DNA from: Torreya grandis
Taxonomy: Eukaryota > Streptophyta > Pinopsida > Cupressales > Taxaceae
Reading direction: 5' to 3'
Length of the DNA: 64,000 nt
Assembly (NCBI GenBank): GCA_037957365.1
Contig: JARHVA010000593.1
Location: 3,928,001 to 3,992,000, forward strand
Below, one piece after another: positions 22,687-33,478 of this stretch (position 1 is its first letter; every line of letters starts with the position of its first letter). The notes beneath the pieces were generated by a model. The model was given only the letters and a program-made list of their open reading frames with translations. It did no database searches and had not been told where the DNA came from. Both the position numbers and the translations under genes were made by a program.

Positions 22687-25600
22687 ATGGTTTTGACACG
22701 CAGTCAAACCAAGGCTCTTCTTGACCACACTAGCCATTAATTGCTTCCACCTTCCCCATCCATAACCAGTCCTATAATGGAGTTCCACTCACAGACTGAA
22801 AGAACTCCTACTCGACTGACCCCAACTCAGTCTCTCATTATTCCTAAAGGGGACCAATATTTTGAGAAATTATTGGATCTCAATGTCAAAGCCCTCTAAA
22901 ACTATCTCGCAAGAAACCCAATGCGAGACTTTTTGGGTGAAGCAGCGATGACACTAACACCGACCGCTACCTAGCCTTTTGCCTCAACCATTAATTTGAC
23001 TATGGCTAATATGCAAAGTTTGGCCTCCCCATCTATTTTTAGACCAACCTCCATTGGGGTTCCATTACCCCTTCAACCACACGCAATTCAACCAAGTTCT
23101 ACACCATACCAGAACTTGATTGTCTCAACCCCTCACACTCTTGCGCCCATAAATGTAGGAGTGTCTATCTCCCCTTTTGCTAATGCCACCATGCAACCAC
23201 CTTTGGTGATATCCAGTCAACTTATGCCTTCTACCTTCATGACCCAACCACCCTTGGCCTCCACTTCTGTCCCTGTGACTAGTTACACATATGTTGTGCC
23301 CCTACAAGTGCAACTGACTACGTCGTATGCCCCTTCTAGCACCTTTCAAGTGCCCTAAAATCGAGGGGGCACCCCATCTACCAATCCATTAGCAGATCTC
23401 ATCAAAATGCTGATAGACAAAATGTCCAGTCTTGAGACCTCTATTTCTAGTTTACGTAATGCTCTCTCGTATGAGCAAATTTGCAATGAACCTATCCATC
23501 CTTTTGTCCTAATCTGACCATACCCCAACCAATGGGAGCTTCCTAAATTTACTCACTTCCAAAATAAGGAAGACCCACAACATCTATGGGCATTCAGACA
23601 TGCCTGCTATCTCATAGCCCACGATGATGCATTACTTCTACGCATGTTCCCCATGTCGCTTTTTGGCCCTGCCCTTGACTGGTATAGCTCTCTTACCAGA
23701 CATTATATATTTTCATTCATTCAACTTGCCCAATTATTTCTTGACCATTTTTCTATCAATATCACCAAAAAAGTCTCAATCACATACCTCTACTCCATCA
23801 GGCAATTTGACGACGAATCAATAGTCAATTTTGTTGCCCATTGGAGAGGCCTGATTAACCAACTCTCCTTCTCCTTGCCTCAACCTGAGCTCATCAAGCT
23901 CTTTCTTTGAGCATGTGCCAGGCACATCTCTTCCACCTTATGGATTCAGACATTCTACACTTTCGATGAAGCTTTCACCATGGCCCGAAAGCTCAAACTC
24001 TATGCCATTGAAGAGGATAAGGTCAAATTGCATAATAATAACGTAAAAAATACTGACCCTTCTTCTTCCCACTCCAAACCCAAAGGAGTGGCCAACACTG
24101 TGGTCATTAGATCACCATCCTCGATAACAACTAATCAATCTCAACCTTCTACATCTTTAAGCATCACCAAACAATTTCAATAATGGTACATCCAGCGTTC
24201 ATACACTCTGCTTGGAGAATCATATGCTTCCATTTTGGAAAACCTCGTCAAGCAGGGGGTCCTCAATCTCCCTCCAATCTGACCACCCCAATTTAACCCT
24301 TCAAAATCCCTCCCTACATGGTATAGGGAGGCCAACTTCTATCACTATCATCGCATCCATGGCCATGACATCGACAATTACCGAACCTTCAAAAACATAG
24401 TCCAAGACATGATCGACAAGGGAGATCTTGTTTTGGATAACCCAAACACCCCACCCAACCAACACATCGACATCTTCAAACAACCATTCCCAAACCATCT
24501 TCTTAATCAAAACAATGTCCAGACCATGATCAATGACCCCCAAGACCATAATATTCACATAGTCAACACTATCTTGCCTCTTATCCCTGGCCAACCTCCT
24601 TCACAGGTGGAAGAGTCTTCTTCCCCTCTTTCTTCTCCACAGGTAGAAGAATATTCTTCCCCTATTAGTCCTCCATCGACCTCTCTTATATTGGAGGATG
24701 CCTTGACCATACCTATGCCATTAGCCACACCTTCACCTTTCCTCCTTTCAATGGAAGACCCTACCTTGCCTACTCCTCAAGCACAAGTAGAAGGCACCAT
24801 CATCCCTGCCCCTTGCCCTCTACCCTCTTGAGGAGTCACACTCTCCTATTTCTTCTCCACCTAGAGAAGACCCAGTCTCTCCACCCATTTCAATCGAAGA
24901 AGACCCAGTCAAGGTTTTCTCTTGCCTTTTGCCTGAGATTGCTACATCTCACTCACCTCTATCCACATCTGAACCCAAACTTGCATCTAACCTTGCCTCA
25001 CACAATGGTGGTCCTCAACCCAAACCAAATAAGGCCACTAAACCACACTGGAGGACTCATCCCCCACCTTTGTCATTACCTTCAATTTTGGGCCCGCATC
25101 CATCTACTTTCATAGGAGTGCTTCCCACTCCCATACTTCACAGAGGCAAGTCACCTCCATTACTCTCTCAACCCATCAGACATATATCTCCTCCAATCCA
25201 TCGACCAATGCCTCTTACACCTCTCAAACCAAAGTCATCAACCCCCACTGCAATAAGACACACAAACCCATTATCAGGTTCTTATGCCTTACTATTATGG
25301 CAATTATTGCAGCCCTCTCGCATCAATCTCCTACCTCTTAAACCATATCAATCTCTCTGATCAAAACCACCCTAGTTTAATGACACTCACATTTGTGCAT
25401 ATCATCGCATGCCTAGGCATGCCACTGAGCATTGTTGTGCCCTCAAGGATGTCAATCGCCAATGTCTGGGGAATGGTACCCTTTTTCATGACCATATCAG
25501 CAACAAACCTTCAACATTATCCCTTGCCTCTCAGACCTCCTCATCTTCCTCACCTTCATCAACCCTCAAATCAAGACCATCTTGGTTTGATAACTCTAAA

Positions 25601-25858
25601 TTCTATCACTATCATCACACATTCAAACATGACACTGAGCATTATTGGGCTCTCAAAGCTATCACTCGTCAACATCGAAAAAAGGATACCCTTCTCATCA
25701 AGGATTCTCTTGACCACCCCTTCGCCAAATCATCAATACCGACCCATACTTCTCCAACTTCATCACCTAAATCGAGATCTCCATGCCAAACTATGGTCCC
25801 TTTGCCACCTTTGACCCCCTTATTTGACATCAACACAGTCAATCTGACCACCAAGCCT
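22687..25858 (+). pseudogene. gag: Element C gag (Gag core and three knuckle-like motifs)
   Basis: The start at 22687 (MVLTRSQTKALLDHT) matches A and D. One frame can be followed to about 24830 with stops, then it shifts to the next frame through 25858. The Gag core at 23644-23910 shows FPMSLFGPALDWYSSL and DHFSINITKKVSI. Three copies of the C-x2-H-x4-H-x4-C pattern are seen: near 24335 (both Cys replaced by Tyr), near 25395 (CAYHRMPRHATEHC, intact), and near 25600 (both Cys replaced by Tyr). A and D have two, so the second knuckle with its flank was duplicated in C. A Pro-rich linker lies between, as in A. Confidence 0.82.
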
Positions 25859-26470
25859 CAACCAACCTCGACCAATCTGTCAAACATTCTTCCTAGCCAC
25901 TGGGGGAATCCAACATTCATCCAAGCCTTGACTAACCTTTCAACCCAGTCTCGACCAAATATCAATCACTCTTTTAATCCTAAACCTCGGTTGGGCCTCA
26001 ACCAAGCATCGATCCGACCTCGACCCAAACGTTTAACCCAACCATTAACCAATCATTAACCAAATACCAATCTTGACCAACCATTCAACCAACCTTTTAA
26101 TCATGACCTCAACCATGCATCAACTAGTCTCAACCAATTTCAACCAATCATCGACCAAATACCAATTTCAACCCAACCTTTGACCAAATATCAACAAACA
26201 TCAACTAGACATCGACCAATCATCAATCTAGACCTCAACGAGACCTCGATCATAACATTGACCAAGACCTCAACCAAATCTCGACCAAGACGTTGACCAG
26301 ACATTCACCCAGACATTGACCATGACCAAACATTGACCATGACATTGACCAGACCATCGACCAGACCATTGACCAGACACTAACCAATCATCAATCATGA
26401 CCTCAATCAATCTTTGACCAAACATTCAACCCAACCTCTTAATCATCAACCCATCTAGCATCAATCGACA
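25859..26470 (+). repeat. Degenerate short-period repeat in place of pol, element C
   Basis: About 610 bp built from variants of TCGACCAA, GACCAGACATTGACC and CATCGACCAA, with a period near 8-11 bp and many changes. It begins right after the gag end (TVNLTTKPQ) and stops just before the integrase end block at 26478. In A and D some 4.5-4.8 kb of protease-RT-RNase H-integrase sits at this point. Similar GACCTCGACC words occur in the 3' UTRs of C and D. Confidence 0.8.
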
Positions 26471-26477
26471 CGTGGCC

Positions 26478-26596
26478 CATCTCAAAGAGGCAAATGGGGC
26501 AAGTCCGCTCCTAATTGACTCAAACCTTATCATAACACACAAGCATGGCCCAGGGACTTATCAAAACTTGAGCCCTTAAATACCTTGCATCTGTGA
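26478..26596 (+). pseudogene. pol: Residual integrase C-terminus, element C
   Basis: GGCAAGTCCGCTCCTAATTG and the following bases match the last integrase block of A (12428 onward) and D, ending at the same TGA (26594-26596). About 40 codons remain. This fixes the right edge of the pol loss. Confidence 0.7.
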
Positions 26597-26860
26597 CCAT
26601 TTTGTTGTTAGTCACATACTCGATCACTTGACGTTTTACTTGAGCTCATCCCTTGAGCAACTCCCTGTCATTGTCAATCCTCATTCCTTTCAACCCTATT
26701 TCCCAACATTCATCAACCCTTTTTGTCAAGCATGAATGCTTTGTCCTAATAAAAGGGAACCCTTAAACCTCTAGAGGCTCATCCATGGCTAAAAACTTTA
26801 GTCAACAAAACATATCAAAAATGGGATACCTATCATATCAAAGGTCATAAAACTCTAAAT

Positions 26861-26987
26861 ATAGACTGCTCCCTCAAAGGACAGCTACATAATTGTTGTA
26901 CTACTAGGCCAAATTCATATCTAGGCCAAAGTCATATCAAAAGCATGCAAAGCAAAAATATAGACCACTCCCTCGAAGGATGGCTAT
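26861..26987 (+). ncRNA. Alpha hairpins (2 copies), element C 3' UTR
   Basis: Copy 1 (26861-26888): TAG, CTG, TCC; loop CTCAAA; GGA, CAG, CTA. Copy 2 (26960-26987): ATAG, CCA, TCC; loop CTCGAA; GGA, TGG, CTAT. Lone A and lone C on the left strand are kept in both. All ten pairs of copy 2 form. Starts 265 bp after the stop. Confidence 0.65.
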
Positions 26988-27020
26988 GACTAAATATTGC
27001 TACAGACAACACTCTTTCTA

Positions 27021-27106
27021 AAGCTTCCCGCATCGATTAGCTTCACATATATGACCACCAAGCAAAGCAACATCCCTATGTGGACTTCCCGCATCAATCA
27101 GTCCAC
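27021..27106 (+). ncRNA. Beta hairpins (2 copies), element C 3' UTR
   Basis: Beta-1: AAGCT (27021-27025) with AGCTT (27039-27043), loop TCCCGCATCGATT. Beta-2: GTGGACT (27080-27086) with AGTCCAC (27100-27106), loop TCCCGCATCAATC. Both are perfectly paired. Confidence 0.65.
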
Positions 27107-27780
27107 CCAAAAATAAAAAAGACTGACAAGCTCTCAAGCCATGGACATACCTATAGTCATTCTTGGGTCACCCATAAAAGTGGAAAGGTTATTCCTGCCA
27201 CAAAGGGTTACCCCATCCTCTCATATCACAATCCAACCTATCACCCCAACATACTCAAGGGACTTTGAGCTCACTTAACGTCAAGTGATTCGATTACTTC
27301 TCTAGCACAACCATGGTCAATGATGTAATGCATAAACAAGGCTTTTGTTCTAACAAGCCCTATCCATGCTGTCATTCTGGTCCTTGTTAATGAAAGAGAT
27401 TTGCCTTTCACTTATCTTTCACACTTTGGTCACATTCAACCAAACCTTTTTCTACCCAACCAAGCCAACCCAAACATTTTCAGACCTCACACATCATCAT
27501 AGTCCATTTCACATTAGTTTCTATGGACACCAATACACATGGAAACTATCGACCAGACACAATTTATGTTAAGCATAAACCATTACTTGCTGAAGCATAA
27601 ATAGACCTCAATTCATTTTTAGCATACATCCATCACGAATATGGAAAATTGCTAGGGATGAAAGACCCTCGACCAATGTTATAGAATACACCATTTGGAA
27701 AAGGCTATAACATCTTTTTCTCCTCATCATTTCGACACATGACCAAACCAATCATCGACCCCTTTGACTCCTAGTCTGAA

Positions 27781-28059
27781 CTACATTGGTCTGAGGCCCC
27801 TTTCAATCTAGGCTATGTAGGCAACACTCAGATGACACGACGTCCTCTAGGGTTAGCTCAACCACCCTCATTTGTTTGTCTCCCTGATGGACAAACCCTA
27901 TCCTTCTTTTGACCATGACCTTAACCTCGACCAGACTAATTCCATCACTTTGACCTCTTCCTCCCTTTTTGGGAGAACTACATTGGCCTGAGGCCCTTCA
28001 CACCTGGGCTATGTAGGTAGCACTCAGATGACACAACGTCTTCTGAGGTTAGCTCGGCC
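27781..28059 (+). ncRNA. Gamma elements (2 copies), element C 3' UTR
   Basis: Copy 1: CTACAT (27781-27786) with ATGTAG (27815-27820). Copy 2: CTACAT (27978-27983) with ATGTAG (28011-28016), inner GCCC (27993-27996) with GGGC (28006-28009), then CTCAG (28022-28026) with CTGAG (28043-28047) and the tail GGTTAGCTCGGCC. Confidence 0.7.
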
Positions 28060-28682
28060 ACATTCCTTTGTCTATCCATCCACCTTGACCATGACCTTGG
28101 AGATCATGACTATCTCCATAGACCCTGACCACTTCTAAGACCACTTTGCCTTGGTTGTTTTTGCATGTATGCTACCTCACGACTGGTTAGCAAAATTATG
28201 CACAGACTATTTATGACCCTCACAAGTATAGAATCGCAAGCCAGTTGATCCCCACTACTTGTGACATTTTCATGTTTTTGGGAGCACTTCCTGAGCCCAA
28301 AATACCTAAAACATGATGACCATTAGAGCTTCAACTTAGATTGAATAACCTGATCAGCTACGACCAAATGATGGGGCTCAGTTATTTCAATTTTGGCACT
28401 CCTCGACCCTCGACCTGCGACAATTTAACCTGACCATCTCGTGAAGTGGTATACGTACAATCATGACTTTTGCAGCATTCACACTCTATCTTCACCATTT
28501 TCATCCACTCTCTGTCAAATTAGCACCCAATTCTAGGTTCCCTCCCCTCGACTCTTACTTTTAGGGGGAATACCTCATCCATAATCAGGGCAACCAACCC
28601 TCCTATTTTTGTCTTGTAGTTCACTTGAACAACCAATAAGATGAAATCTACCTTATCCTACACCTGGGGTAATCAACTCTTA

Positions 28683-28733
28683 TTTTTGTCTTGCAGTTCG
28701 TCCAGAACAACCAACAAGACAAAAAGGGGCAAA
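28683..28733 (+). promoter_or_regulatory. Polypurine tract with delta hairpin, element C
   Basis: AAAAAGGGGCAAA (28721-28733) abuts the LTR. TTTTTGTCTTG (28683-28693) pairs perfectly with CAAGACAAAAA (28715-28725); GTTC and GAAC can pair inside. A decayed extra copy of the hairpin lies near 28608-28650. Confidence 0.75.
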
Positions 28734-30066
28734 TGTAGACACCAAAATCGTGTCTACCCCTTGGTCCTTTCTCCCCCCTTAGTCTCCTTTGGTCCACTTA
28801 ACCACTCCTAACCTATGTCTTATTAATTTGAAATAATTATCTTATTTTAAGTTAATAATTCCCTCTCCCTTGCCACCTCACCACCCTAAGATGCCCTTAT
28901 TTGGATTCCCTTCATCCCCCCATGACCCATTTATGACCTATCCCTCATCCTCACACCCATTTAACCCCTCTCAACCATTTCTTACTCCGCCACTTAAACC
29001 CGACAGTTGGGAAAATAGATAAAAGGCTATTTTTAGCCTTTTTCTTGCCTTCTACCCACCGACATTAGTCAACTATCGACCAATGTCGGTGGTATTGCCG
29101 GCGTCAGTTTCCTTCATAACAATTTTCTACATCCATTATTCTCCCTTCACCCCTACTCTTCATCCGACTCTGGAATCTTACAATCTGATCAATCAATCAG
29201 CTAATCTTTCTACTAGACCTCTCACTCTCTCTCTTAGGTACACACAGCAGGCTTCTACACCAATAAGCACAATAGGTATTAGGAGCCTCACCTTGTAATA
29301 GTCTTTTACATCAATAATAGGTACATCAGTAACCTGGCCTCCTACACTTCTTCTTCAGCAAGCAAGAGGTAAGTACTCTTCTGTTATGTCATTTTCAATA
29401 GCTTAGAATGTCTCTATAATTAGTTTTTTGTTTATTGCTTCTAAGCCATACTATCACTAGACCAAACCTGAATCCTTATCTCCCTATCTCCTTGTTGCCT
29501 CTATCTTCTATTTGGCCCCTCTTTCAAACCATTCTTTCTACCTACAAAGACCCTATACAGAGCATTTAACTAGACTCTCAGACCCAGACCCCCAGACCAT
29601 TCAACCAGACCCATAGCCTTTCTTAGACCCATCCACAGACTAAAAACTCATCTAGACCTCCCCCACAGACTACTTCCCTGACCGACACTAGCCGCAGAAA
29701 CCACTGCCCCCACTGACGTCGACAGACTAACCAACATCGATAGACCTTGAAAACTGATGCCAGTAGGACCACCGACATCGGTGACTGTGACCAGGCTGAC
29801 AGTAACATTCAAGTAAGTATTTGCTTCCATTTCCTTTTCAATCTTCAATCATTTTAGTCTTTTATCATTCTACCTTTTATCAAACATTAATTTTATCAAT
29901 CAGTGGGTTGACATCCCTCAAGCTTTTACTTCTGGGATCAAGCTTTTGCTTGGCAACCCACCATCTCCTCATCTAGCACCTTCTTTGTCTTAGTCTCTTT
30001 TTTTTGTAAGTGTCATCCTCCACAACCAAAGAGGAGTTCTCATGATGTCTAGATAATGGTGCACAC
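28734..30066 (+). repeat. Element C 3' LTR, left part
   Basis: Matches the 5' LTR of C from its first base. The hairpin arms are at 29903-29910 and 29954-29961. Cut at 30066 by element D; the right part is 43845-43937. The last five bases CACAC are the left copy of D's target (right copy CGCAC at 43840-43844). Confidence 0.9.
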
Positions 30067-31349
30067 TGTTTCTATGCTAAATTGCTTTCTACATTTAAAA
30101 GATAGAAATGAGAAACTAAGAGATGGTCTAGGGTTAGAAGATACCCGAATGTAGTCATGCGCACCGAAATCAGACATTGGAAGGTACTCCTCTTTGGCTA
30201 TGGAGGAATGACACCTGCGAAGAAAAAGAGACTAAACACAAAAAATGTTAGACAAGGAGACGGTGGGCTGTCAAGCAAACACTTGATCCCCAAAGTATGA
30301 AGACTTCCTTAAGGGATATCAACCCACTAATAAAAAGTAGAATATTTGATGAAAACAGAAATAGTGAAAGACAGAATGAAAGAAATAAAAGACAAAAAGC
30401 AGAATGCATACCTGATATATAGCAAACTATTTTGCACAGTCACCGGTGTCAGTCTCTATGCCAGTGTCAGTCAGGGAAGGGTGTCGACGTCGGTTAAAGT
30501 GCCAACGTCAGTTGGGGTAATGGCCAGCGTCAGTCAGGGCAATAGCTTTTGGACAGGGTCTAGTCAGGTCTGGACAGGGTCTTAGGATTTGCAGAAAGGT
30601 TTGATGTTTTTGTTTGAGGGTTTGAGAAGCCAGTTTAGGAGTCAGAGAGATTTATTTGAGGGTTTGTATAAGGATCTAGACAGAGTTATAGGTTGTATAT
30701 TCTATAGAGGGTGGATAGAGGTGATACGGGAGGAAGTCAGGTCGGGTCTGTGGTCTAAATCTAAGTCTGGGAAATGATAGCAAATAATAACCAGAGAGTA
30801 AAAAAAAAACATAGAGCAAATGCTTACCTGTTATATGTTGAAGATAAAGTTGGAGACATGATTGATGTTGTCATTATGTCATAGAAGTTTGATGTAGCAG
30901 ACCTCCAACAAGATGATCGAAGTAGAATACCTGTATTAGAGAGAGAGGATACGAGAGATCGATTGTAGATTGGTTGAATGCAAGAGTTGGTTGATCATTC
31001 GAATGAAGAGGTTGTTGATTGATACGAAGGAAGGTCTAATAACCGATCGAGAAACGGATTGGCAACCGAATGGATAACAGATAATGGATAATGGTTCCTA
31101 TGTTTAGGTTAAGAATGCAGTGTTAAGGATAACTGATGCCAGTAGGACTGTCGATGTCGGCTGATAAGTGACCGTCATCAACAGATGCAGAATGGGACAT
31201 AGGCTAGCTTTAGCTTTCTTCTCATTTTTACATGCTGCGAGGGTCAAGGCTCATGGGAAAATGGTCGACAGGGGTTAAATAGGTGTGGGAGACTAAAATG
31301 GGGGTTAAGGGGAGGACAACAAGGGTTAGACACAATTACAGTGTCTACA
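30067..31349 (-). repeat. Element D 3' LTR
   Basis: 1283 bp. Palindrome units start at 30443, 30461, 30484, 30502 and 30524 (steps 18, 23, 18, 22), with two more at 31133 and 31151. The hairpin is GTGGGCTG (30263-30270) with CAACCCAC (30320-30327), one G-T pair. On the minus strand CGCAG closes a pyrimidine tract near 30211, as an acceptor would. Confidence 0.92.
30443..30533 (-). promoter_or_regulatory. Palindrome array, element D LTR
   Basis: Five units including TCGACGTCGG (30484-30493), CCAACGTCAG (30502-30511) and CCAGCGTCAG (30524-30533). Spacing equals that of A and C. Confidence 0.65.
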
Positions 31350-31400
31350 TTTGCCCCTTTTTGTCTTGTTGGTTGTTCTGGATGAACTGCAAGACAAAAA
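31350..31400 (-). promoter_or_regulatory. Polypurine tract with delta hairpin, element D
   Basis: On the minus strand AAAAAGGGGCAAA (31350-31362) precedes the 3' LTR. TTTTTGTCTTG (31358-31368) pairs with CAAGACAAAAA (31390-31400). A second copy of this stretch lies at about 31435-31480. Confidence 0.75.
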
Positions 31401-32065
31401 TAGGAGTTGGTTGCCCCAGGTGTGGGATAAGGTCAATTTTGTCTTGTTGGTTGTTTGAATGAACTGCAAGACAAAAATAGGAGGTGGATTTCCCTAAAAT
31501 GGATGAGGTATTCCCCCTTAAAGCAGGAGTCAAGGGAAGGGAACCAAGAATCGAGTGCTAATTTGACAAAGAGTGGATGAAAAAGGGGTGAGGGTGAATG
31601 CTGCAAAAGTCATGATTGCATGTGTACCACTTCACGAGATGGTTAGGTCAAATTGTCACAGGTCAAGAGTCGAGGAGTGCCAAAATTGAAATAACTAGGC
31701 CCCAACATTTAGTCGTCTACTGATTGGGTTATTCAATCTAAGCTATAACTCTAATGGGTCATCATGTTCCAGGTATCTCAAGCTCAGGAAGTGCTCCTAG
31801 AAACACAAAAAAGTCACAAGTAGTGTGGATCAACCAGCTTGCGATCTTATACTTGTGAGGGTCCAAAAATAGTCTGCACACAATTTTGCTAACTAGTCAT
31901 GAGGTAGCATACAGGCAAAAAACAACCAAGGCAACATTGTCTTGGAAGTGGTCAAAGTCAGAGGAGATAGGCATGATCTCCAATGGTCATTAGTCGAGGT
32001 GGATGGATGAAAGAAAGGATGTGGCCAAGCTAACCTCAGAGGACATTATGTGATCTGAGTGTTGC

Positions 32066-32301
32066 CTACATAGCCCTTGTGTGAAGGGCCTCAGGCCAAT
32101 GTAGTTCTCCCTAAAAGGGAGGAAGGGTCAAAGGGATGAAATTGGTCTTGGTCGAGGGTAAGGTCATGGTCAAAAGGAGGAAAGAAGGTTTGTCCATCAG
32201 AGAGATGAACAAATGAGGGTGGTCGAGCTAACCCCAAAAGACGTCGTATCATCTGAGTGCTGCCTACATAGCCCCGGTCATAGGGCCTTAGACCAATGTA
32301 G
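32066..32301 (-). ncRNA. Gamma elements (2 copies), element D 3' UTR
   Basis: Copies at 32264-32301 and 32066-32104, each with CTACAT and ATGTAG arms. The second has a six-pair inner stem, GCCCTT with AAGGGC read on the minus strand, longer than in A or C. A CTCAG with CTGAG stem follows the copy at 32066-32104. Confidence 0.7.
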
Positions 32302-32968
32302 TTCAGAATAAGAGTCTGAGTGGTAGACAGGTGATGAAAGTGGTCGATAGACTGGTCTTGGTCATGTGTCGAAATGATGAGGAAAAAAAGATGTTACAGC
32401 CTTTTCCAAATGGTGTATTCTGTAACATTGGTCAAGGGTCTTTCATCCCTAGCAATTGTCCATAGTCATGATGGATGCATGCTAAAAATGAATTGAAGTC
32501 TATTTATGCTTCAACAAGTATTGGTTTATGCTTAACATAAATTACGTCTGGTCGATAGTTTCCATGTGTATTGATGTCCATAGAAACTAGTGGGAATAGG
32601 CTATGGGAGTGGCCTAAAAAGAGAGTTGAGTTGAGTTGATTAGGTTTGACAAGTGATAAAGTTAAACGTGACCAAAGTGTAGAAGAAGTGAAAGGCATAT
32701 TGCTCTTTCATTGACAAGGACTAGAAGGAAAGCATAGATAGGGGTTATTAGAACCAAGATCCCCATTCATGCATGACGTCATTGGCCATATGTGTTAGAG
32801 AGGTAATCGAATCACTTTGACATTAAAGTGAGCTCGAAGTCCCTTGAGCAGGTGATAGGAAGAGGATAGGGTAACCCATTTTAGAGCAGAGACAACTTTG
32901 CCCCTTTTTATAGGAGACCCTAAGACAACTACAAGCCAAGTCCATGACCCATTTTTTTTATTTTAAGT

Positions 32969-33051
32969 GCAGACTGATCAATGCAGGAAGTCTACTTAGA
33001 GATGTCATTTGCTTGGTGGTCATTTGCAAAGCTGATCAATGCGGGAAGCTT
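32969..33051 (-). ncRNA. Beta hairpins (2 copies), element D 3' UTR
   Basis: Beta-1 at 33029-33051 (AAGCT with AGCTT) and beta-2 at 32969-32995 (GTAGACT with AGTCTGC, one G-T pair). Loops read TCCCGCATTGATC and TCCTGCATTGATC on the minus strand. Confidence 0.65.
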
Positions 33052-33086
33052 CTAAGAAAGATTGTTGTTTGTAACAAGAGTTAGTC

Positions 33087-33216
33087 ATAGCCATCCTTTG
33101 AGGGAGTGGTCTATATTTTTCTTTATATATAAGGGCTTTGAATAGCTATCTTTTGAGGGAGTAGTCTATTAGCTACAACAATGATAGTACAGCTGTCCTT
33201 CGAGGGAGCAGTCTAC
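33087..33216 (-). ncRNA. Alpha hairpins (3 copies), element D 3' UTR
   Basis: At 33087-33114 (CCA with TGG inner block), 33142-33169 (CTA with TAG) and about 33189-33216 (CTG with CAG, outer part altered). Three different inner blocks in one element, each paired, with the same lone A and C. First copy begins 263 bp after the pol stop. Confidence 0.65.
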
Positions 33217-33478
33217 CTTTTAATTCTAATTTGGTGATTTTGGATATGTTTTGACATCTTGATTTATTTTGACAAAAATGTGAGTCATGGACAAGACTAT
33301 AGAAGGTCAAGGGCTCCCTTTTATTAGGACAAAGCATCCATATTATATAAAAGGGTTATATAGGATTTGTTAAGGGGAGTAGGGTTGAAAGGAATGAGGA
33401 CTAAGAGGATGGGGATTGCTCAAGGGACGAGCTCAAGGTAATTTCAAGTGGACGAGTACTTGACAAATAGTAGAATGG

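Noticed and set aside
30346..30777. Plus-strand open frames in D's 3' LTR (repeated in 42856-43287)
   Set aside because: Antisense to the LTR; repeated only because the LTR is repeated. The Val/Ser-rich text is the palindrome array translated.
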